Assembly (NCBI GenBank): GCA_012523575.1
Contig: JAAYIF010000032.1
Location: 1 to 64,000 of the forward strand
Direction of reading: 5' to 3'
Origin: Clostridia bacterium
GTDB taxonomy: Bacteria; Bacillota; DTU086
Length of the DNA: 64,000 nucleotides
A program made the translations under genes and the position numbers. Positions 53,655 through 62,243 of this stretch are shown here, piece by piece; the first letter of the stretch is position 1, and each line of letters opens with the position of its first letter. The notes under the pieces were generated by a model. It was not told the DNA's origin. It saw only the letters and a list, made by a program, of their open reading frames with translations, and did not search any database.

Positions 53655-54938
53655 TTGAAAAAAAAACATTTAGTCAGCTATTACAGCGATGTTACTTCTC
53701 TTCCCAACAGAAGAAACCTTTACCTTTATTTAAGGAATAAAAAGGAATTTTCCATTCTCCTTATTGATTTGGGCAGATTGAAAGGAGTAAATGAAACATA
53801 TGGTTTTATTTACGGCGATATGCTCTTAAATTTTGCCGCAAAGGAAATAGTACGCATTGTTGGGGTAGAGGGTAAGGTGTTCCATCTTCAGGGGGAAGAA
53901 TTTGCAATTTTTATCCGGGAAAGGGATCCTGAAAAAATTGTTGCATGGGTTGAAGATTTATGTGAGGAGTTTAAAAAGGCAACCATTTGGATAAATGGTA
54001 AAAAAAAGCGGATGCCCTTTAATTTAAAAATTGGAATATACATATCTTCAACGGATGTTCCTGAATCGCCGGATGATATTTTAAGAAAGGCTTATCTTGC
54101 GGTGATGAAAGCGAAGGAGCAGAAAAGCACAAATTATGCCTTTTATGATACCGAGCAGGATAAAAATATGAAGAAAAAAATGTTGCTAATTGAAAATTTG
54201 GAAAAGGGCATAAAGGGTAAAGAGTTTTATTTGTGCTATCAGCCTGTTCTGAATCTGCGAAGTGAAAAGATTGTGGGAGCTGAATCCCTCTTAAGATGGA
54301 ATTGTTTTTCCATAGGTGAAATCCCTCCTTCGGATTTTATTCCCATTGTTGAGGAGGAAAATTATATTAATGATCTAGGTAATTTTGTTTTTAAGCAATC
54401 TTGTAGATTTTTAAAGGAAGTTAAGAAGGTTATTCCCTCATTTAAAATTAATATAAATATTTCTCCCATTCAGCTGGAAAATCAATGTTTTCTGGATCAA
54501 GTGCAGGAAATTGTAGAAAAGGAAGGGGTAAATTTTAGTGACATTAAGTTTGAAATTACGGAAAACCAAATACTTAGGGACGAGGACTATAATAAGAAAA
54601 CATTGAAAAAATTATTAAATTTAGGGGCTTCTGTGGTACTGGATGATTTCGGGAGTGGATATTCTTCCATTAAAAATTTAGTTCTCTTTCCAGTGTCGGA
54701 AATAAAAATTGATTCCTTTCTGGCTAAGGAAATGATGACCGATAAGAAAGCTGAAATTTTGGTTAGTTCCATTATTTTTGCGGCAAAGGAATCAGGATAT
54801 CTTTTGACCCTGGAGGGGGTTGAAACTGAAGAGCAGTATTGTAAAGCAAAAGAGATGGGATTTCACATGGTACAGGGATATTATGTAAGCAAGCCGGTTT
54901 TGGAGGAAAATTTTATAGAGAAGTTCGTTGCCGATTAA
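53655..54938 (+). CDS. GGDEF-EAL protein, probable c-di-GMP phosphodiesterase
   Basis: 427 residues, no membrane segment or sensor domain. The GGDEF domain (about 10-160) has Q-G-E-E-F where G-G-D/E-E-F is needed for synthase activity, so it is probably inactive. The EAL domain (about 180-420) keeps E-S-L-L-R-W (E-x-L), NINISPIQL, FEITEN, VVLDDFGSGYSS, KID, EGVE and QGYYVSKP, all main catalytic residues. It should degrade the ligand of the riboswitch at 21211. TTG start at 53655 behind TTGGAG. Confidence 0.88.
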   Translation: MKKKHLVSYYSDVTSLPNRRNLYLYLRNKKEFSILLIDLGRLKGVNETYGFIYGDMLLNFAAKEIVRIVGVEGKVFHLQGEEFAIFIRERDPEKIVAWVEDLCEEFKKATIWINGKKKRMPFNLKIGIYISSTDVPESPDDILRKAYLAVMKAKEQKSTNYAFYDTEQDKNMKKKMLLIENLEKGIKGKEFYLCYQPVLNLRSEKIVGAESLLRWNCFSIGEIPPSDFIPIVEEENYINDLGNFVFKQSCRFLKEVKKVIPSFKININISPIQLENQCFLDQVQEIVEKEGVNFSDIKFEITENQILRDEDYNKKTLKKLLNLGASVVLDDFGSGYSSIKNLVLFPVSEIKIDSFLAKEMMTDKKAEILVSSIIFAAKESGYLLTLEGVETEEQYCKAKEMGFHMVQGYYVSKPVLEENFIEKFVAD

Positions 54939-54947
54939 AAGGGAGAA

Positions 54948-54976
54948 TTGCTTTTTTTAAGGATAAATGTTAAAAT
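54948..54976 (+). promoter_or_regulatory. Probable sigma-A promoter for the hemerythrin gene
   Basis: TTGCTT (54948-54953) and TAAAAT (54971-54976) are 17 bases apart; the start would be near 54983, 55 bases before the TTG at 55038. Confidence 0.5.
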
Positions 54977-55037
54977 GTTCTATATAATTAGGATAAGTTC
55001 TCAATAATAATTTTTGATACGTGGGGAGGGTTTTTTA

Positions 55038-55430
55038 TTGATAAGTTGGAGAGAAGAATTTGCTTTAGGCATTCCCCAATTAGATGAGCAGCATAAAAAG
55101 CTTTTTGACATTGCCGGAAGAATTTATGAACTTTTGAAGGATGAGTATGCCATTGATAAATACGACGGAATTGTTGAATTAATAGAGGAATTGAAGGATT
55201 ATACAATATATCATTTTAAAACAGAGGAAGAGTATATGGAAAGCATAGGATATAAAAAGTTTTTTACCCACAAGATGGAGCATGAAAAATTTGTGGATAG
55301 AATCACCAATGTTGATTTAAACCAAGTGGATGAGAATCATGATGCTTATTTATTAGAGACCCTTGATTTTGTTGTTAAATGGATTGAGAAACATATTCTA
55401 GAAAAGGATAAAATGATAGTTGCCGGTTAG
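55038..55430 (+). CDS. Bacteriohemerythrin
   Basis: 130 residues from the TTG at 55038, with GGGGAGGG seven bases upstream; codons further 5' overlap that site. The diiron ligands are in place: His19 in LDEQHKKLF, His in TIYHFKTEEEYM with its Glu, HKMEH, and EKHILEKDK. It binds O2 reversibly, probably for oxygen sensing or protection in an anaerobe. Confidence 0.95.
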   Translation: MISWREEFALGIPQLDEQHKKLFDIAGRIYELLKDEYAIDKYDGIVELIEELKDYTIYHFKTEEEYMESIGYKKFFTHKMEHEKFVDRITNVDLNQVDENHDAYLLETLDFVVKWIEKHILEKDKMIVAG

Positions 55431-55446
55431 CTTAACATTAGTAGAA

Positions 55447-55470
55447 AAGCCCCGAACTCGTGCGGGGCTT
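55447..55470. terminator. Bidirectional terminator between the hemerythrin gene and tRNA-Trp
   Basis: AAGCCCCG (55447-55454) and CGGGGCTT (55463-55470) form an 8-bp stem; ATTTCTTT follows on the plus strand and TTTT on the minus strand. Confidence 0.85.
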
Positions 55471-55477
55471 ATTTCTT

Positions 55478-55553
55478 TGGCAGGGGAGACAGGATTCGAA
55501 CCTGCGACCAACGGATTTGGAGTCCGCTACTCTACCAATTGAGCTACTCCCCT
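55478..55553 (-). tRNA. tRNA-Trp (anticodon CCA)
   Basis: 76 nt including encoded CCA. Acceptor AGGGGAG/CTCCCCT with G discriminator, D arm GCTC..GAGT, anticodon loop CTCCAAA giving CCA, and T arm GCAGGTTCGAATCCTGT. Confidence 0.96.
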
Positions 55554-55839
55554 ACAATATCTTGCAAAACCCATTATAAATTAATTAATTTAAACAGTCA
55601 ATACCTTGCGCCCATTTGATTTATGGAACGGCTAAAGTTTCGTATATAGGGTGATAGAATATTTTAATGCAACAAGTTTAAGCTGTATAATAATTCTACG
55701 GTATAATGAACCGAAGTTTAAACGGGCTTTAAAATAGAAATAATTGGAACTAAGAATAGGGCCAAAGGCTCTTCTATTTTTATAATTATTATCAGCATAA
55801 TAATTTTAAACAGGAATTTGGAGGGAGAGAAATAAAAAA
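55554..55839. other. AT-rich intergenic gap
   Basis: No gene or known RNA found. TATAAT near 55702 could be a -10 but has no clear -35 at the right distance. A weak hairpin around GGGCCAAAGGCTC near 55763 followed by T residues might be a terminator or attenuator. Confidence 0.35.
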
Positions 55840-57567
55840 ATGCAAAATAAAGAGCAGTTTAGAGAAAAATTATATTATATCAACGGACGCGGCTATAAAG
55901 CATATAAAGACCTGGCGGGAGAATATGATTTTGGAGAATTCATACTTTTTTTAGATCATGTACAGGGGGATCCCTTTGCAGCTCCTTCAAGAATTAGATT
56001 AAGGGTTGAACAAAGCAAATCACTTTTTCCTGAAAAGTTGTTTAGCAGCAAAACAAGGAAAATTGCCTTAGAGGACTACATAACCAGAAAAATAAGCTCA
56101 GCCATAAAAAAATATGTGCAGGGCAATAGGGGCACCGGAAAAAGCGGCTTAATAGAGATCGATATGTGCGGACAGCAGATATTGGAAAAAACCTCTGTTG
56201 TAATAAATGATAAATTTGTTGAAGCAAGGCTATCGGTGGGACTTCCTGCAAGGGGAAGGCAGATTATAAGCAAGCAGGCTGAAATAATGTTTTTTGATGA
56301 AATTTCCAAAATTGTGAGGGACAGCCTTTATGCCGGAAATATAGATCTTGCAGCAGCAGAAAAGCATGTGCTTTTAGCTGAGGATCAGGAATTTATTAGG
56401 GCCCATCTTAGGGAAAAGGGTTTAGTGGCATTCATTGGCGAGGGCTCAATTCTTCCCAGAAGAAGCGGGGTAAGCGATCTCCCCTTAACGGGGGGGAGGG
56501 TTATACCTTTTAAAATTCCTTCCAGCCTGCAGGTAAGCTTTGAGACGCCCAATAACGGTGTGGTTAAGGGAATGGGGATTCCCGAGGGAGTAACGCTTAT
56601 TGTTGGGGGAGGATATCATGGAAAGTCAACTCTTTTAAGGGCAATAGAAAAGGGTATTTATAATCACATACAGGGGGACGGAAGGGAGTGGGTTATTACC
56701 GTTCATGACGCTGTGAAAATCAGGGCTGAGGACGGCCGAAGGGTAGAAAAAGTTAATATTAGTCCTTTTATTAATAATTTACCCTACGGAGAGGATACCA
56801 AGTTTTTCAGTACTGACAATGCCAGTGGAAGCACTTCTCAGGCTGCAAACATTATTGAGGCTATGGAAATGGAGGCAAAACTTCTTTTATTGGATGAGGA
56901 TACCAGTGCCACCAACTTTATGATTAGGGATGTGAGAATGCAAAATTTAGTTGCCAAAGAAAAGGAACCTATCACTCCTTTTATAGATAAGGTCCGGCAG
57001 CTGTACGAAAATTACGGAATTTCAACAATACTTGTGGTGGGAGGTTCAGGTGATTATTTTGACGTTGCGGATACGGTAATTATGATGGAAGAATATATAC
57101 CAAAGGATGTTACTGAGAAAGCTAAAGAAATAGCTTCAACATTTAAAAACCTTAGAAAAAAAGAAGGTGGAGAAGAATTTGGTAGAATAACGAAAAGAAT
57201 TCCCTTAAGAAAATCCTTTAATCCGCAAAAGGGCAAAAAGGTAAAAATTGACGCTAAAGGGCTTCATAACATTATGTTTGGCCGTTCCATAATTGATCTA
57301 TCGGCGGTGGAGCAGCTGGTTCATTCAAGCCAAACCAGTGCGGTGGGATATGCTATATATTATGCCCTTAGAAAACAGTACATTGATGATAATTCATCAA
57401 TCTATGAGATTGTTAGAAAGGTTGAAAGGGATATAGATGAAAAGGGTTTGGATATTATTTCTCCTTTTTACGGGCAGCATCCGGGTAATTTCGCAAGACC
57501 CAGAAGATTTGAGATTGCCTCGGCCATTAACCGATTACGGACTTTAGAAACATTGGTGAGGGAATAG
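55840..57567 (+). CDS. ABC-class ATPase (COG3044 type)
   Basis: 575 residues, soluble. A unique N-terminal region of about 240 residues includes NRGTGKSG, then the ATPase core with VGGGYHGKSTLLRAI (Walker A, near 265), TDNASGSTSQAANIIEAM (signature-like) and KLLLLDEDTSATNFM (Walker B), and STILVVGGSGDYFDVAD. This is the predicted-ATPase-of-the-ABC-class family, found across bacteria and archaea with no settled function. ATG after GGAGGGAGAGAAATAAAAAA. Its end overlaps the convergent DUF523 gene by 24 bases. Confidence 0.88.
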   Translation: MQNKEQFREKLYYINGRGYKAYKDLAGEYDFGEFILFLDHVQGDPFAAPSRIRLRVEQSKSLFPEKLFSSKTRKIALEDYITRKISSAIKKYVQGNRGTGKSGLIEIDMCGQQILEKTSVVINDKFVEARLSVGLPARGRQIISKQAEIMFFDEISKIVRDSLYAGNIDLAAAEKHVLLAEDQEFIRAHLREKGLVAFIGEGSILPRRSGVSDLPLTGGRVIPFKIPSSLQVSFETPNNGVVKGMGIPEGVTLIVGGGYHGKSTLLRAIEKGIYNHIQGDGREWVITVHDAVKIRAEDGRRVEKVNISPFINNLPYGEDTKFFSTDNASGSTSQAANIIEAMEMEAKLLLLDEDTSATNFMIRDVRMQNLVAKEKEPITPFIDKVRQLYENYGISTILVVGGSGDYFDVADTVIMMEEYIPKDVTEKAKEIASTFKNLRKKEGGEEFGRITKRIPLRKSFNPQKGKKVKIDAKGLHNIMFGRSIIDLSAVEQLVHSSQTSAVGYAIYYALRKQYIDDNSSIYEIVRKVERDIDEKGLDIISPFYGQHPGNFARPRRFEIASAINRLRTLETLVRE

Positions 57568-57999
57568 ATCTTTTTCCGTTAAAACCTTTATCCCATTTTG
57601 TTCAAGAAGGGCTGTGGTAACACCGTCTCCCTTTTTTAACTTTCCTTTAAAGGAACCATCGTAGATAAGACCCTTCCCGCACGAGGGGCTGTTAGCCTTT
57701 AATATTGCCTCTTTGGCTTTACAAACTTGAGCAATTTTCAACACTTGTTCTGCTCCGAAAATGAAGTTTTCTGTAACGTCATCGCCCTTTATAGTTATAA
57801 CCTTTGCATTGCCTTCTAAAACATCTTTTCCGTCTCCTAAAATAATTTCCGCCGGTGGCCTGGGGGTCGGCAGGCCGCCCAATTGTTCAGGACAAATGGG
57901 CACGATGTTCTTTGGTATTTTGTCCAAAGAGGGCAAGGCATTGTTTTGGCCGTTGTAATTACAGTTTACACCAATAAGACAGGCACTGATTAGAATCAT
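57544..57999 (-). CDS. DUF523 (TudS-like) protein
   Basis: 151 residues. Conserved cysteines Cys7 (ISACLIG), Cys13, Cys36 (PICPEQLGGL) and Cys107 (NSPSCGKG) match DUF523. From memory, a member (TudS) is a [4Fe-4S] enzyme that removes sulfur from thiouracil; whether this one does so is inference. It is a single-domain form. Tail-to-tail with the ABC-class ATPase, sharing 24 bases. Confidence 0.88.
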   Translation of the reverse strand: MILISACLIGVNCNYNGQNNALPSLDKIPKNIVPICPEQLGGLPTPRPPAEIILGDGKDVLEGNAKVITIKGDDVTENFIFGAEQVLKIAQVCKAKEAILKANSPSCGKGLIYDGSFKGKLKKGDGVTTALLEQNGIKVLTEKDLFPHQCF

Positions 58000-58099
58000 T
58001 CACCATCACCTTTGGACTTATTTTTCTATACTCTTAAAGAAGTATTTACATTTTAATTTTAATTCTTTTTATTATAAACTTAAAAGAGGGTGAAAAATT

Positions 58100-58951
58100 T
58101 TGTGTCGTTTTGGTCCGGCAGGTAATTCTCCGGTTTTTTATAAAAGTGGGGGTAAATCATCCGTAGAAATACCTCAATGGCTACATCATCTTGATTTAAC
58201 TGCCTATGAATATCAGTGCGGAAGAGGAATAAAAATCGGTGAGGAAACTGCAAAATTAATCGGTAAAAATGCGAAAAAATACGGTATTGCCTTAAGTATT
58301 CATGCTCCCTATTATATAAACTTTTGTACCGAAGATAGGGATAAACTTGAAAAATCAAAAAATCACCTGCTGAAAACAATGCTGCTGGCAAAATGGATGG
58401 AAGCGGATATGGTGGTTTTTCACCCCGGCAGTATTGGTAATATGAGCCGGCAGCAAGCTTTCAAAAATGCAGCGGATGCGCTGGAAAAATTTTTATCAAA
58501 CGAAGTTTCTCGGTGGGGGGTAGAGGGTATTAAAATATCCCCTGAGACCATGGGGAAGAAAAGAAATTTGGGTACGCTGGATGAAGTTATTGAGTTGTGC
58601 AGTATTTTCAACCTTGAGCCAACTATCGATTTTGCTCATATCCATGCTGTGGGTCATGGGGCACTTAAGACCAAAGGTGATTTTGAGAGAGTACTTGAGA
58701 AGATTGAAAATAATCTCGGTTTTGATGTTTTGAAGAATTTGCATATACATTTTAGCCAAATAGAATTTACTGAAGCCGGCGAAAAAAGACATTGGTCAAT
58801 CCGGGAAGAAGGATTTGGTCCGGATTTTTCATTACTGGCTAAGTTATTGATTGAAAAGAATATGAAGGCTACCGTCATTTGTGAATCGGCGGATAGGCAG
58901 GTGGAAGATGCCCTGGTTTACAAGTCCATTTACGAGCATCTGCAGATGTAG
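58100..58951 (+). CDS. Endonuclease IV-like TIM-barrel protein
   Basis: 283 residues from a TTG at 58100 with GAGGGTGA upstream. Metal-ligand motifs of the Nfo/AP endonuclease 2 superfamily are present: SIHAPYYINF, VFHPG, ISPETMGK, TIDFAHIHA, HIHFSQ and VICES. It is likely an apurinic/apyrimidinic endonuclease, but divergent enough that another xylose-isomerase-like role is possible. Confidence 0.85.
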   Translation: MCRFGPAGNSPVFYKSGGKSSVEIPQWLHHLDLTAYEYQCGRGIKIGEETAKLIGKNAKKYGIALSIHAPYYINFCTEDRDKLEKSKNHLLKTMLLAKWMEADMVVFHPGSIGNMSRQQAFKNAADALEKFLSNEVSRWGVEGIKISPETMGKKRNLGTLDEVIELCSIFNLEPTIDFAHIHAVGHGALKTKGDFERVLEKIENNLGFDVLKNLHIHFSQIEFTEAGEKRHWSIREEGFGPDFSLLAKLLIEKNMKATVICESADRQVEDALVYKSIYEHLQM

Positions 58952-59024
58952 CAGATGTAAAAGTATTCTAAATATGATGCTACTATAATAAATGGTGCTT
59001 TAGCCTTTGAAAGGAAGTGTAGAA

Positions 59025-60683
59025 ATGTCTGCTAAATTGTCCATAATACCATTGGGTGGCTTAGGTGAAATAGGTAAAAATATGACCGTAATAAAATATG
59101 GAAATAATATCATCGTTGTTGATGCGGGCTTAAGTTTTCCCGAGGATGAAATGCTGGGTGTAGATGTAGTAATACCTGACATAACCTATCTTCTGGAGAA
59201 CAAACAGCTGGTAAGGGCAATAATCTTAACCCATGGGCACGAAGATCATATAGGAGCTTTACCATATATATTAAAGGATTTAAACGTGCCGGTTTATGGT
59301 ACCAGGCTGACCCTGAGCTTACTGGAACAGAAGTTAATGGAGGCATATATCTTAGATCAAGCCAAATTAGTGGAGATAAAAGCTGGGGATACCGTAAATA
59401 TAGGTCCCTTTGAAATTGAATTTATTAGGGTTAGCCACAGCATTCCCGATGTTGTTGCCCTTGGGATTAAAACTCCGGCGGGTACCATTGTTCATACGGC
59501 TGATTTTAAAATTGACCATACACCCATAGATGGTGAGGTTACGGATTTTCACAAATTTGCCCAGCTGGGGAAAGAAGGTGTCTTGGTTCTTCTTTCAGAT
59601 AGTACCAATGCGGAAAGAGAAGGTTACACAATGTCGGAAAAAAATGTGGGAGAAAACTTTGATGATATATTTAGTAATGCCAAGGGAAGAATAATTGTGG
59701 CCAGTTTTGCTTCCAATATACATCGTCTGCAGCAGATTTTCCTGACCGCCTACAAACACGGACGTAAAGTTGCTGTTTGTGGCAGAAGTATGCAGAATAC
59801 CGTGGAAGTTGCTTCTGAACTGGGATATTTGGATATTCCCCCAAATACATTGATAGATTTGGATTCCATATCCCAGCTTCCCAATAAACAAATAGTGGTA
59901 ATAAGTACGGGCAGCCAAGGTGAGCCCATGTCCGCTCTTTCTAGAATTGCAAAGGGTGAACACAAGAAAGTACAAATTGAACCCGGCGATACCATTGTCA
60001 TATCCGCCAATCCTATTCCGGGCAATGAAAAAATGATTGCTAAAACAATAGATCAGCTTTTCCAGCAGGGAGCGGAAGTAATTTATGAAGAAGTGTTTGG
60101 GGTGCATGTTTCGGGACATGCCAGTCAAGAAGAATTGAAGCTAATGATTAATTTAATAAGACCGAAATATTTTATGCCCATCCACGGTGAGTACCGCATG
60201 CTGGTAAAACATGCTCAGATTGCTGAGGAGCTGGGAATTCCTTCGAAAAATATTATTGTGGCTGAAAATGGACAGGTTATAGAGTTTGGAAAAAATGGTG
60301 CATGCATAAGCGGTAGGGTAACTACCGGGCAGGTTATGGTGGATGGGTTAGGAGTTGGGGATGTTGGAAATATTGTTTTAAGGGACAGACAGCAGCTGTC
60401 TCAATATGGTATATTGATTGTGGTTTTGACCCTAGAGGGAGAAACGGGAGAGGTATTGGCAGGTCCTGATATTATATCGCGCGGCTTTGTTTACGTAAGA
60501 GAATCCGAAGAACTTTTGGAGGAAGCGCGACAAAAGGTGGAAAAGGTTTTGGAAAAATGCAAGGAAGCAAATATCAAGGAATGGTCCGTTATTAAGGGTA
60601 ATATTAAGGATGTGCTAAGTAAATTCCTTTTTGAAAGAACGCACAGAAAGCCCATGATACTGCCCATTATAATGGAAGTATAG
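59025..60683 (+). CDS. rnj: Ribonuclease J
   Basis: 552 residues from the ATG at 59025 (TTGAAAGGAAGTGTAGAA upstream); an in-frame start at 59007 lies in the ribosome-binding site. The metallo-beta-lactamase motif THGHEDHIGALPY is followed by the beta-CASP region with SDSTNAEREGYT and the C-terminal VSGHASQEELK. RNase J is the main 5'-3' exonuclease of Firmicutes mRNA turnover. A terminator follows. Confidence 0.95.
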   Translation: MSAKLSIIPLGGLGEIGKNMTVIKYGNNIIVVDAGLSFPEDEMLGVDVVIPDITYLLENKQLVRAIILTHGHEDHIGALPYILKDLNVPVYGTRLTLSLLEQKLMEAYILDQAKLVEIKAGDTVNIGPFEIEFIRVSHSIPDVVALGIKTPAGTIVHTADFKIDHTPIDGEVTDFHKFAQLGKEGVLVLLSDSTNAEREGYTMSEKNVGENFDDIFSNAKGRIIVASFASNIHRLQQIFLTAYKHGRKVAVCGRSMQNTVEVASELGYLDIPPNTLIDLDSISQLPNKQIVVISTGSQGEPMSALSRIAKGEHKKVQIEPGDTIVISANPIPGNEKMIAKTIDQLFQQGAEVIYEEVFGVHVSGHASQEELKLMINLIRPKYFMPIHGEYRMLVKHAQIAEELGIPSKNIIVAENGQVIEFGKNGACISGRVTTGQVMVDGLGVGDVGNIVLRDRQQLSQYGILIVVLTLEGETGEVLAGPDIISRGFVYVRESEELLEEARQKVEKVLEKCKEANIKEWSVIKGNIKDVLSKFLFERTHRKPMILPIIMEV

Positions 60684-60729
60684 TAGTCAAAAAATGCCTT
60701 TAAAAGGCAAGGATGCGCGCATGTGCAAC

Positions 60730-60763
60730 AAAAGCCTGATCGGGATCGGTCAGGCTTTTCTTT
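60730..60763 (+). terminator. Intrinsic terminator after the RNase J gene
   Basis: AAAAGCCTGA (60730-60739) pairs with TCAGGCTTTT (60750-60759), followed by CTTT. A second hairpin TGCCTTT/AAGGCA lies just before it. Confidence 0.88.
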
Positions 60764-60792
60764 AATTACACTAGGTAATTCAAGATGCTGAC

Positions 60793-60821
60793 TTGTAAAA
60801 TTTATCATCAGTATGTAAAAT
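60793..60821 (+). promoter_or_regulatory. Probable sigma-A promoter for efp
   Basis: TTGTAA (60793-60798) and TAAAAT (60816-60821) are 17 bases apart, about 40 bases before the efp ATG. Confidence 0.6.
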
Positions 60822-60862
60822 GTTAATGTCATAAGGTTATAAAGGGATTGGAGGTTTTTGGT

Positions 60863-61426
60863 ATGATTTCTACCAATGATTTTAGAACAGGATTAACCAT
60901 TGAACTCGACGGACAGGTTTACTCGGTTGTTGAATTTATGCATGTTAAACCGGGCAAAGGATCAGCTTTTGTAAGGTCCAAACTAAAAAATATTGAAACG
61001 GGAGCTACCATTGAAAAAACCTTTAGAGCAGGAGAAAAAGTTCCCCGGGCTCATTTGGATAAGAGAAAAATGCAGTACCTATATTCCGATGGGGAAGCAT
61101 TATATTTTATGGATGAGGAGACCTTTGACCAGATGTCCCTTAGTGTAGAACAGTTGGGGGATGCAGTTAATTTCTTAAAGGAAAACATGGTTATAGATGT
61201 TTTGATGTACAAAGGAAGAACTATAGGGGTGGATCTGCCCAATTTTGTTGAACTTAAAGTAGTGGAAACGGAACCGGGGATTAAGGGAGATACGGCCACA
61301 GGGGCAACAAAAGGGGCAACCCTTGAGACTGGTGCCAAAGTGCAGGTACCTCTATTTATTGAAGCGGGGGACGTTATTCGGGTTGATACCCGTACCGGCG
61401 AATATATGGAAAGGGTTAGCAATTAA
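60863..61426 (+). CDS. efp: Elongation factor P
   Basis: 187 residues from the ATG at 60863 with GGAGGTTTTTGGT upstream; an earlier in-frame start overlaps this site. [17 protein letters not shown], the [12 protein letters not shown] loop whose tip lysine contacts the ribosomal P site, and the C-terminal [16 protein letters not shown] are standard. EF-P relieves stalling at polyproline. Confidence 0.97.
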   Translation: MISTNDFRTGLTIELDGQVYSVVEFMHVKPGKGSAFVRSKLKNIETGATIEKTFRAGEKVPRAHLDKRKMQYLYSDGEALYFMDEETFDQMSLSVEQLGDAVNFLKENMVIDVLMYKGRTIGVDLPNFVELKVVETEPGIKGDTATGATKGATLETGAKVQVPLFIEAGDVIRVDTRTGEYMERVSN

Positions 61427-61494
61427 CTGTTTAATTTTTCAGGTAGGCGGGAATAATATTTAAGCAGACACAAGCTTTAACGGAGGGACTTTTG

Positions 61495-61923
61495 GTGGAA
61501 ACTCTTAGGGAAAATGTTGCCTACCTGCAGGGTTTAATGGAAGGAATTGAATTTGAGAATGATTCCAAGGAAGGTAAAATAATTAAAGATATTGTTAATG
61601 TGCTTGGGAATGTTGCCGATGCCGTTAAGCAGTTGGATAGCAGGCAGTCGGAGCTGGAAGGGTACCTTAACACCATTGATGAAGAGCTGTTGGAGTTAGA
61701 AGATATAGTTTATGGAAATAATCATTTTGTTGAAGTGGAATGTCCCGAGTGCCATGAATTGGTATGCTTTGATGCTGATATTTTAGAAGGTGAAGATTTG
61801 ATTGAAGTAACATGTCCAAATTGTGATTCCGTTGTCTATGAAAGTGACGGAGAATTTGATTTTGATGAGGAAGAATTTGAATTTGGAGGCCATTACGACA
61901 CTAACCACGGTAATAATAATTAA
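61495..61923 (+). CDS. CD1247-type coiled-coil/zinc-ribbon protein
   Basis: 142 residues from the GTG at 61495 (GGAGGG seven bases upstream; a TTG at 61492 is adjacent). A helical, coiled-coil-like N-terminus (about 1-75) is followed by a zinc ribbon with CPECHELVCF and CPNCDSVVY, and an acidic tail (FDFDEEEFEFGG). This resembles the CD1247 N-terminal-domain proteins of Clostridia, function unknown. Confidence 0.78.
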   Translation: METLRENVAYLQGLMEGIEFENDSKEGKIIKDIVNVLGNVADAVKQLDSRQSELEGYLNTIDEELLELEDIVYGNNHFVEVECPECHELVCFDADILEGEDLIEVTCPNCDSVVYESDGEFDFDEEEFEFGGHYDTNHGNNN

Positions 61924-61951
61924 AAATGATTATTAAGTATTTTGAGAAGTA

Positions 61952-61985
61952 TGAGGGGGTATATCCCCCTCAATTGCTTTTTAAC
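61952..61985 (+). terminator. Intrinsic terminator left of repeat copy E
   Basis: TGAGGGGG (61952-61959) pairs perfectly with CCCCCTCA (61965-61972) around TATAT, followed by ATTGCTTTTT. A near copy occurs at 62212-62243. Confidence 0.85.
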
Positions 61986-61991
61986 CAAGGA

Positions 61992-62208
61992 TATCTGTTG
62001 CAGTTTTCTTGGCTTGCGAACTCACGCCGGTTAAAACCGGGCTGCCCCAATTCGGCGTCCAAACGAGAGAATAGCTGGCGCTCATCTTCAGCTTGCGCTT
62101 CCCGGTTTTGCCTTACGCTTTGCCAAGGGCTGTTAGCCGACGTTCGTTAAGTCGTTTCGCAAGCCGCAGCAAATACCCATGGAATTTAATAGGAAATTTT
62201 TTCTACGG
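61992..62208 (+). repeat. Dispersed palindromic element, copy E (with arm insertion)
   Basis: Outer arms TATCTGTTGCAGTTTTC and AAGCCGCAGCAAATA; inner left arm GCCGGTTAAAACCGGG, core GGGCTGCCCCAATTCGGC. The right inner arm is split by about 27 extra bases (62109-62136, GCCTTACGC..GCTGTTA) before CCGACGTTCGTTAAGTCG. It lies between the zinc-ribbon gene and spoIIIAA. Confidence 0.86.
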
Positions 62209-62211
62209 TCT

Positions 62212-62243
62212 AATGAGAGGGAATATCCCCCTCATTTTATTTT
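62212..62243 (+). terminator. Terminator-like hairpin right of repeat copy E
   Basis: AATGAGAGGG (62212-62221) pairs with CCCCCTCATT (62227-62236) with one mismatch, loop AATAT, then TTATTTT. It closely resembles the terminator at 61952. Confidence 0.75.

Noticed and set aside
18214-62208. Integron attC sites or a CRISPR array for the five repeats
   Set aside because: Copies are 3-20 kb apart with no cassettes between them, no integrase or cas genes, and the ends do not match attC core sites.
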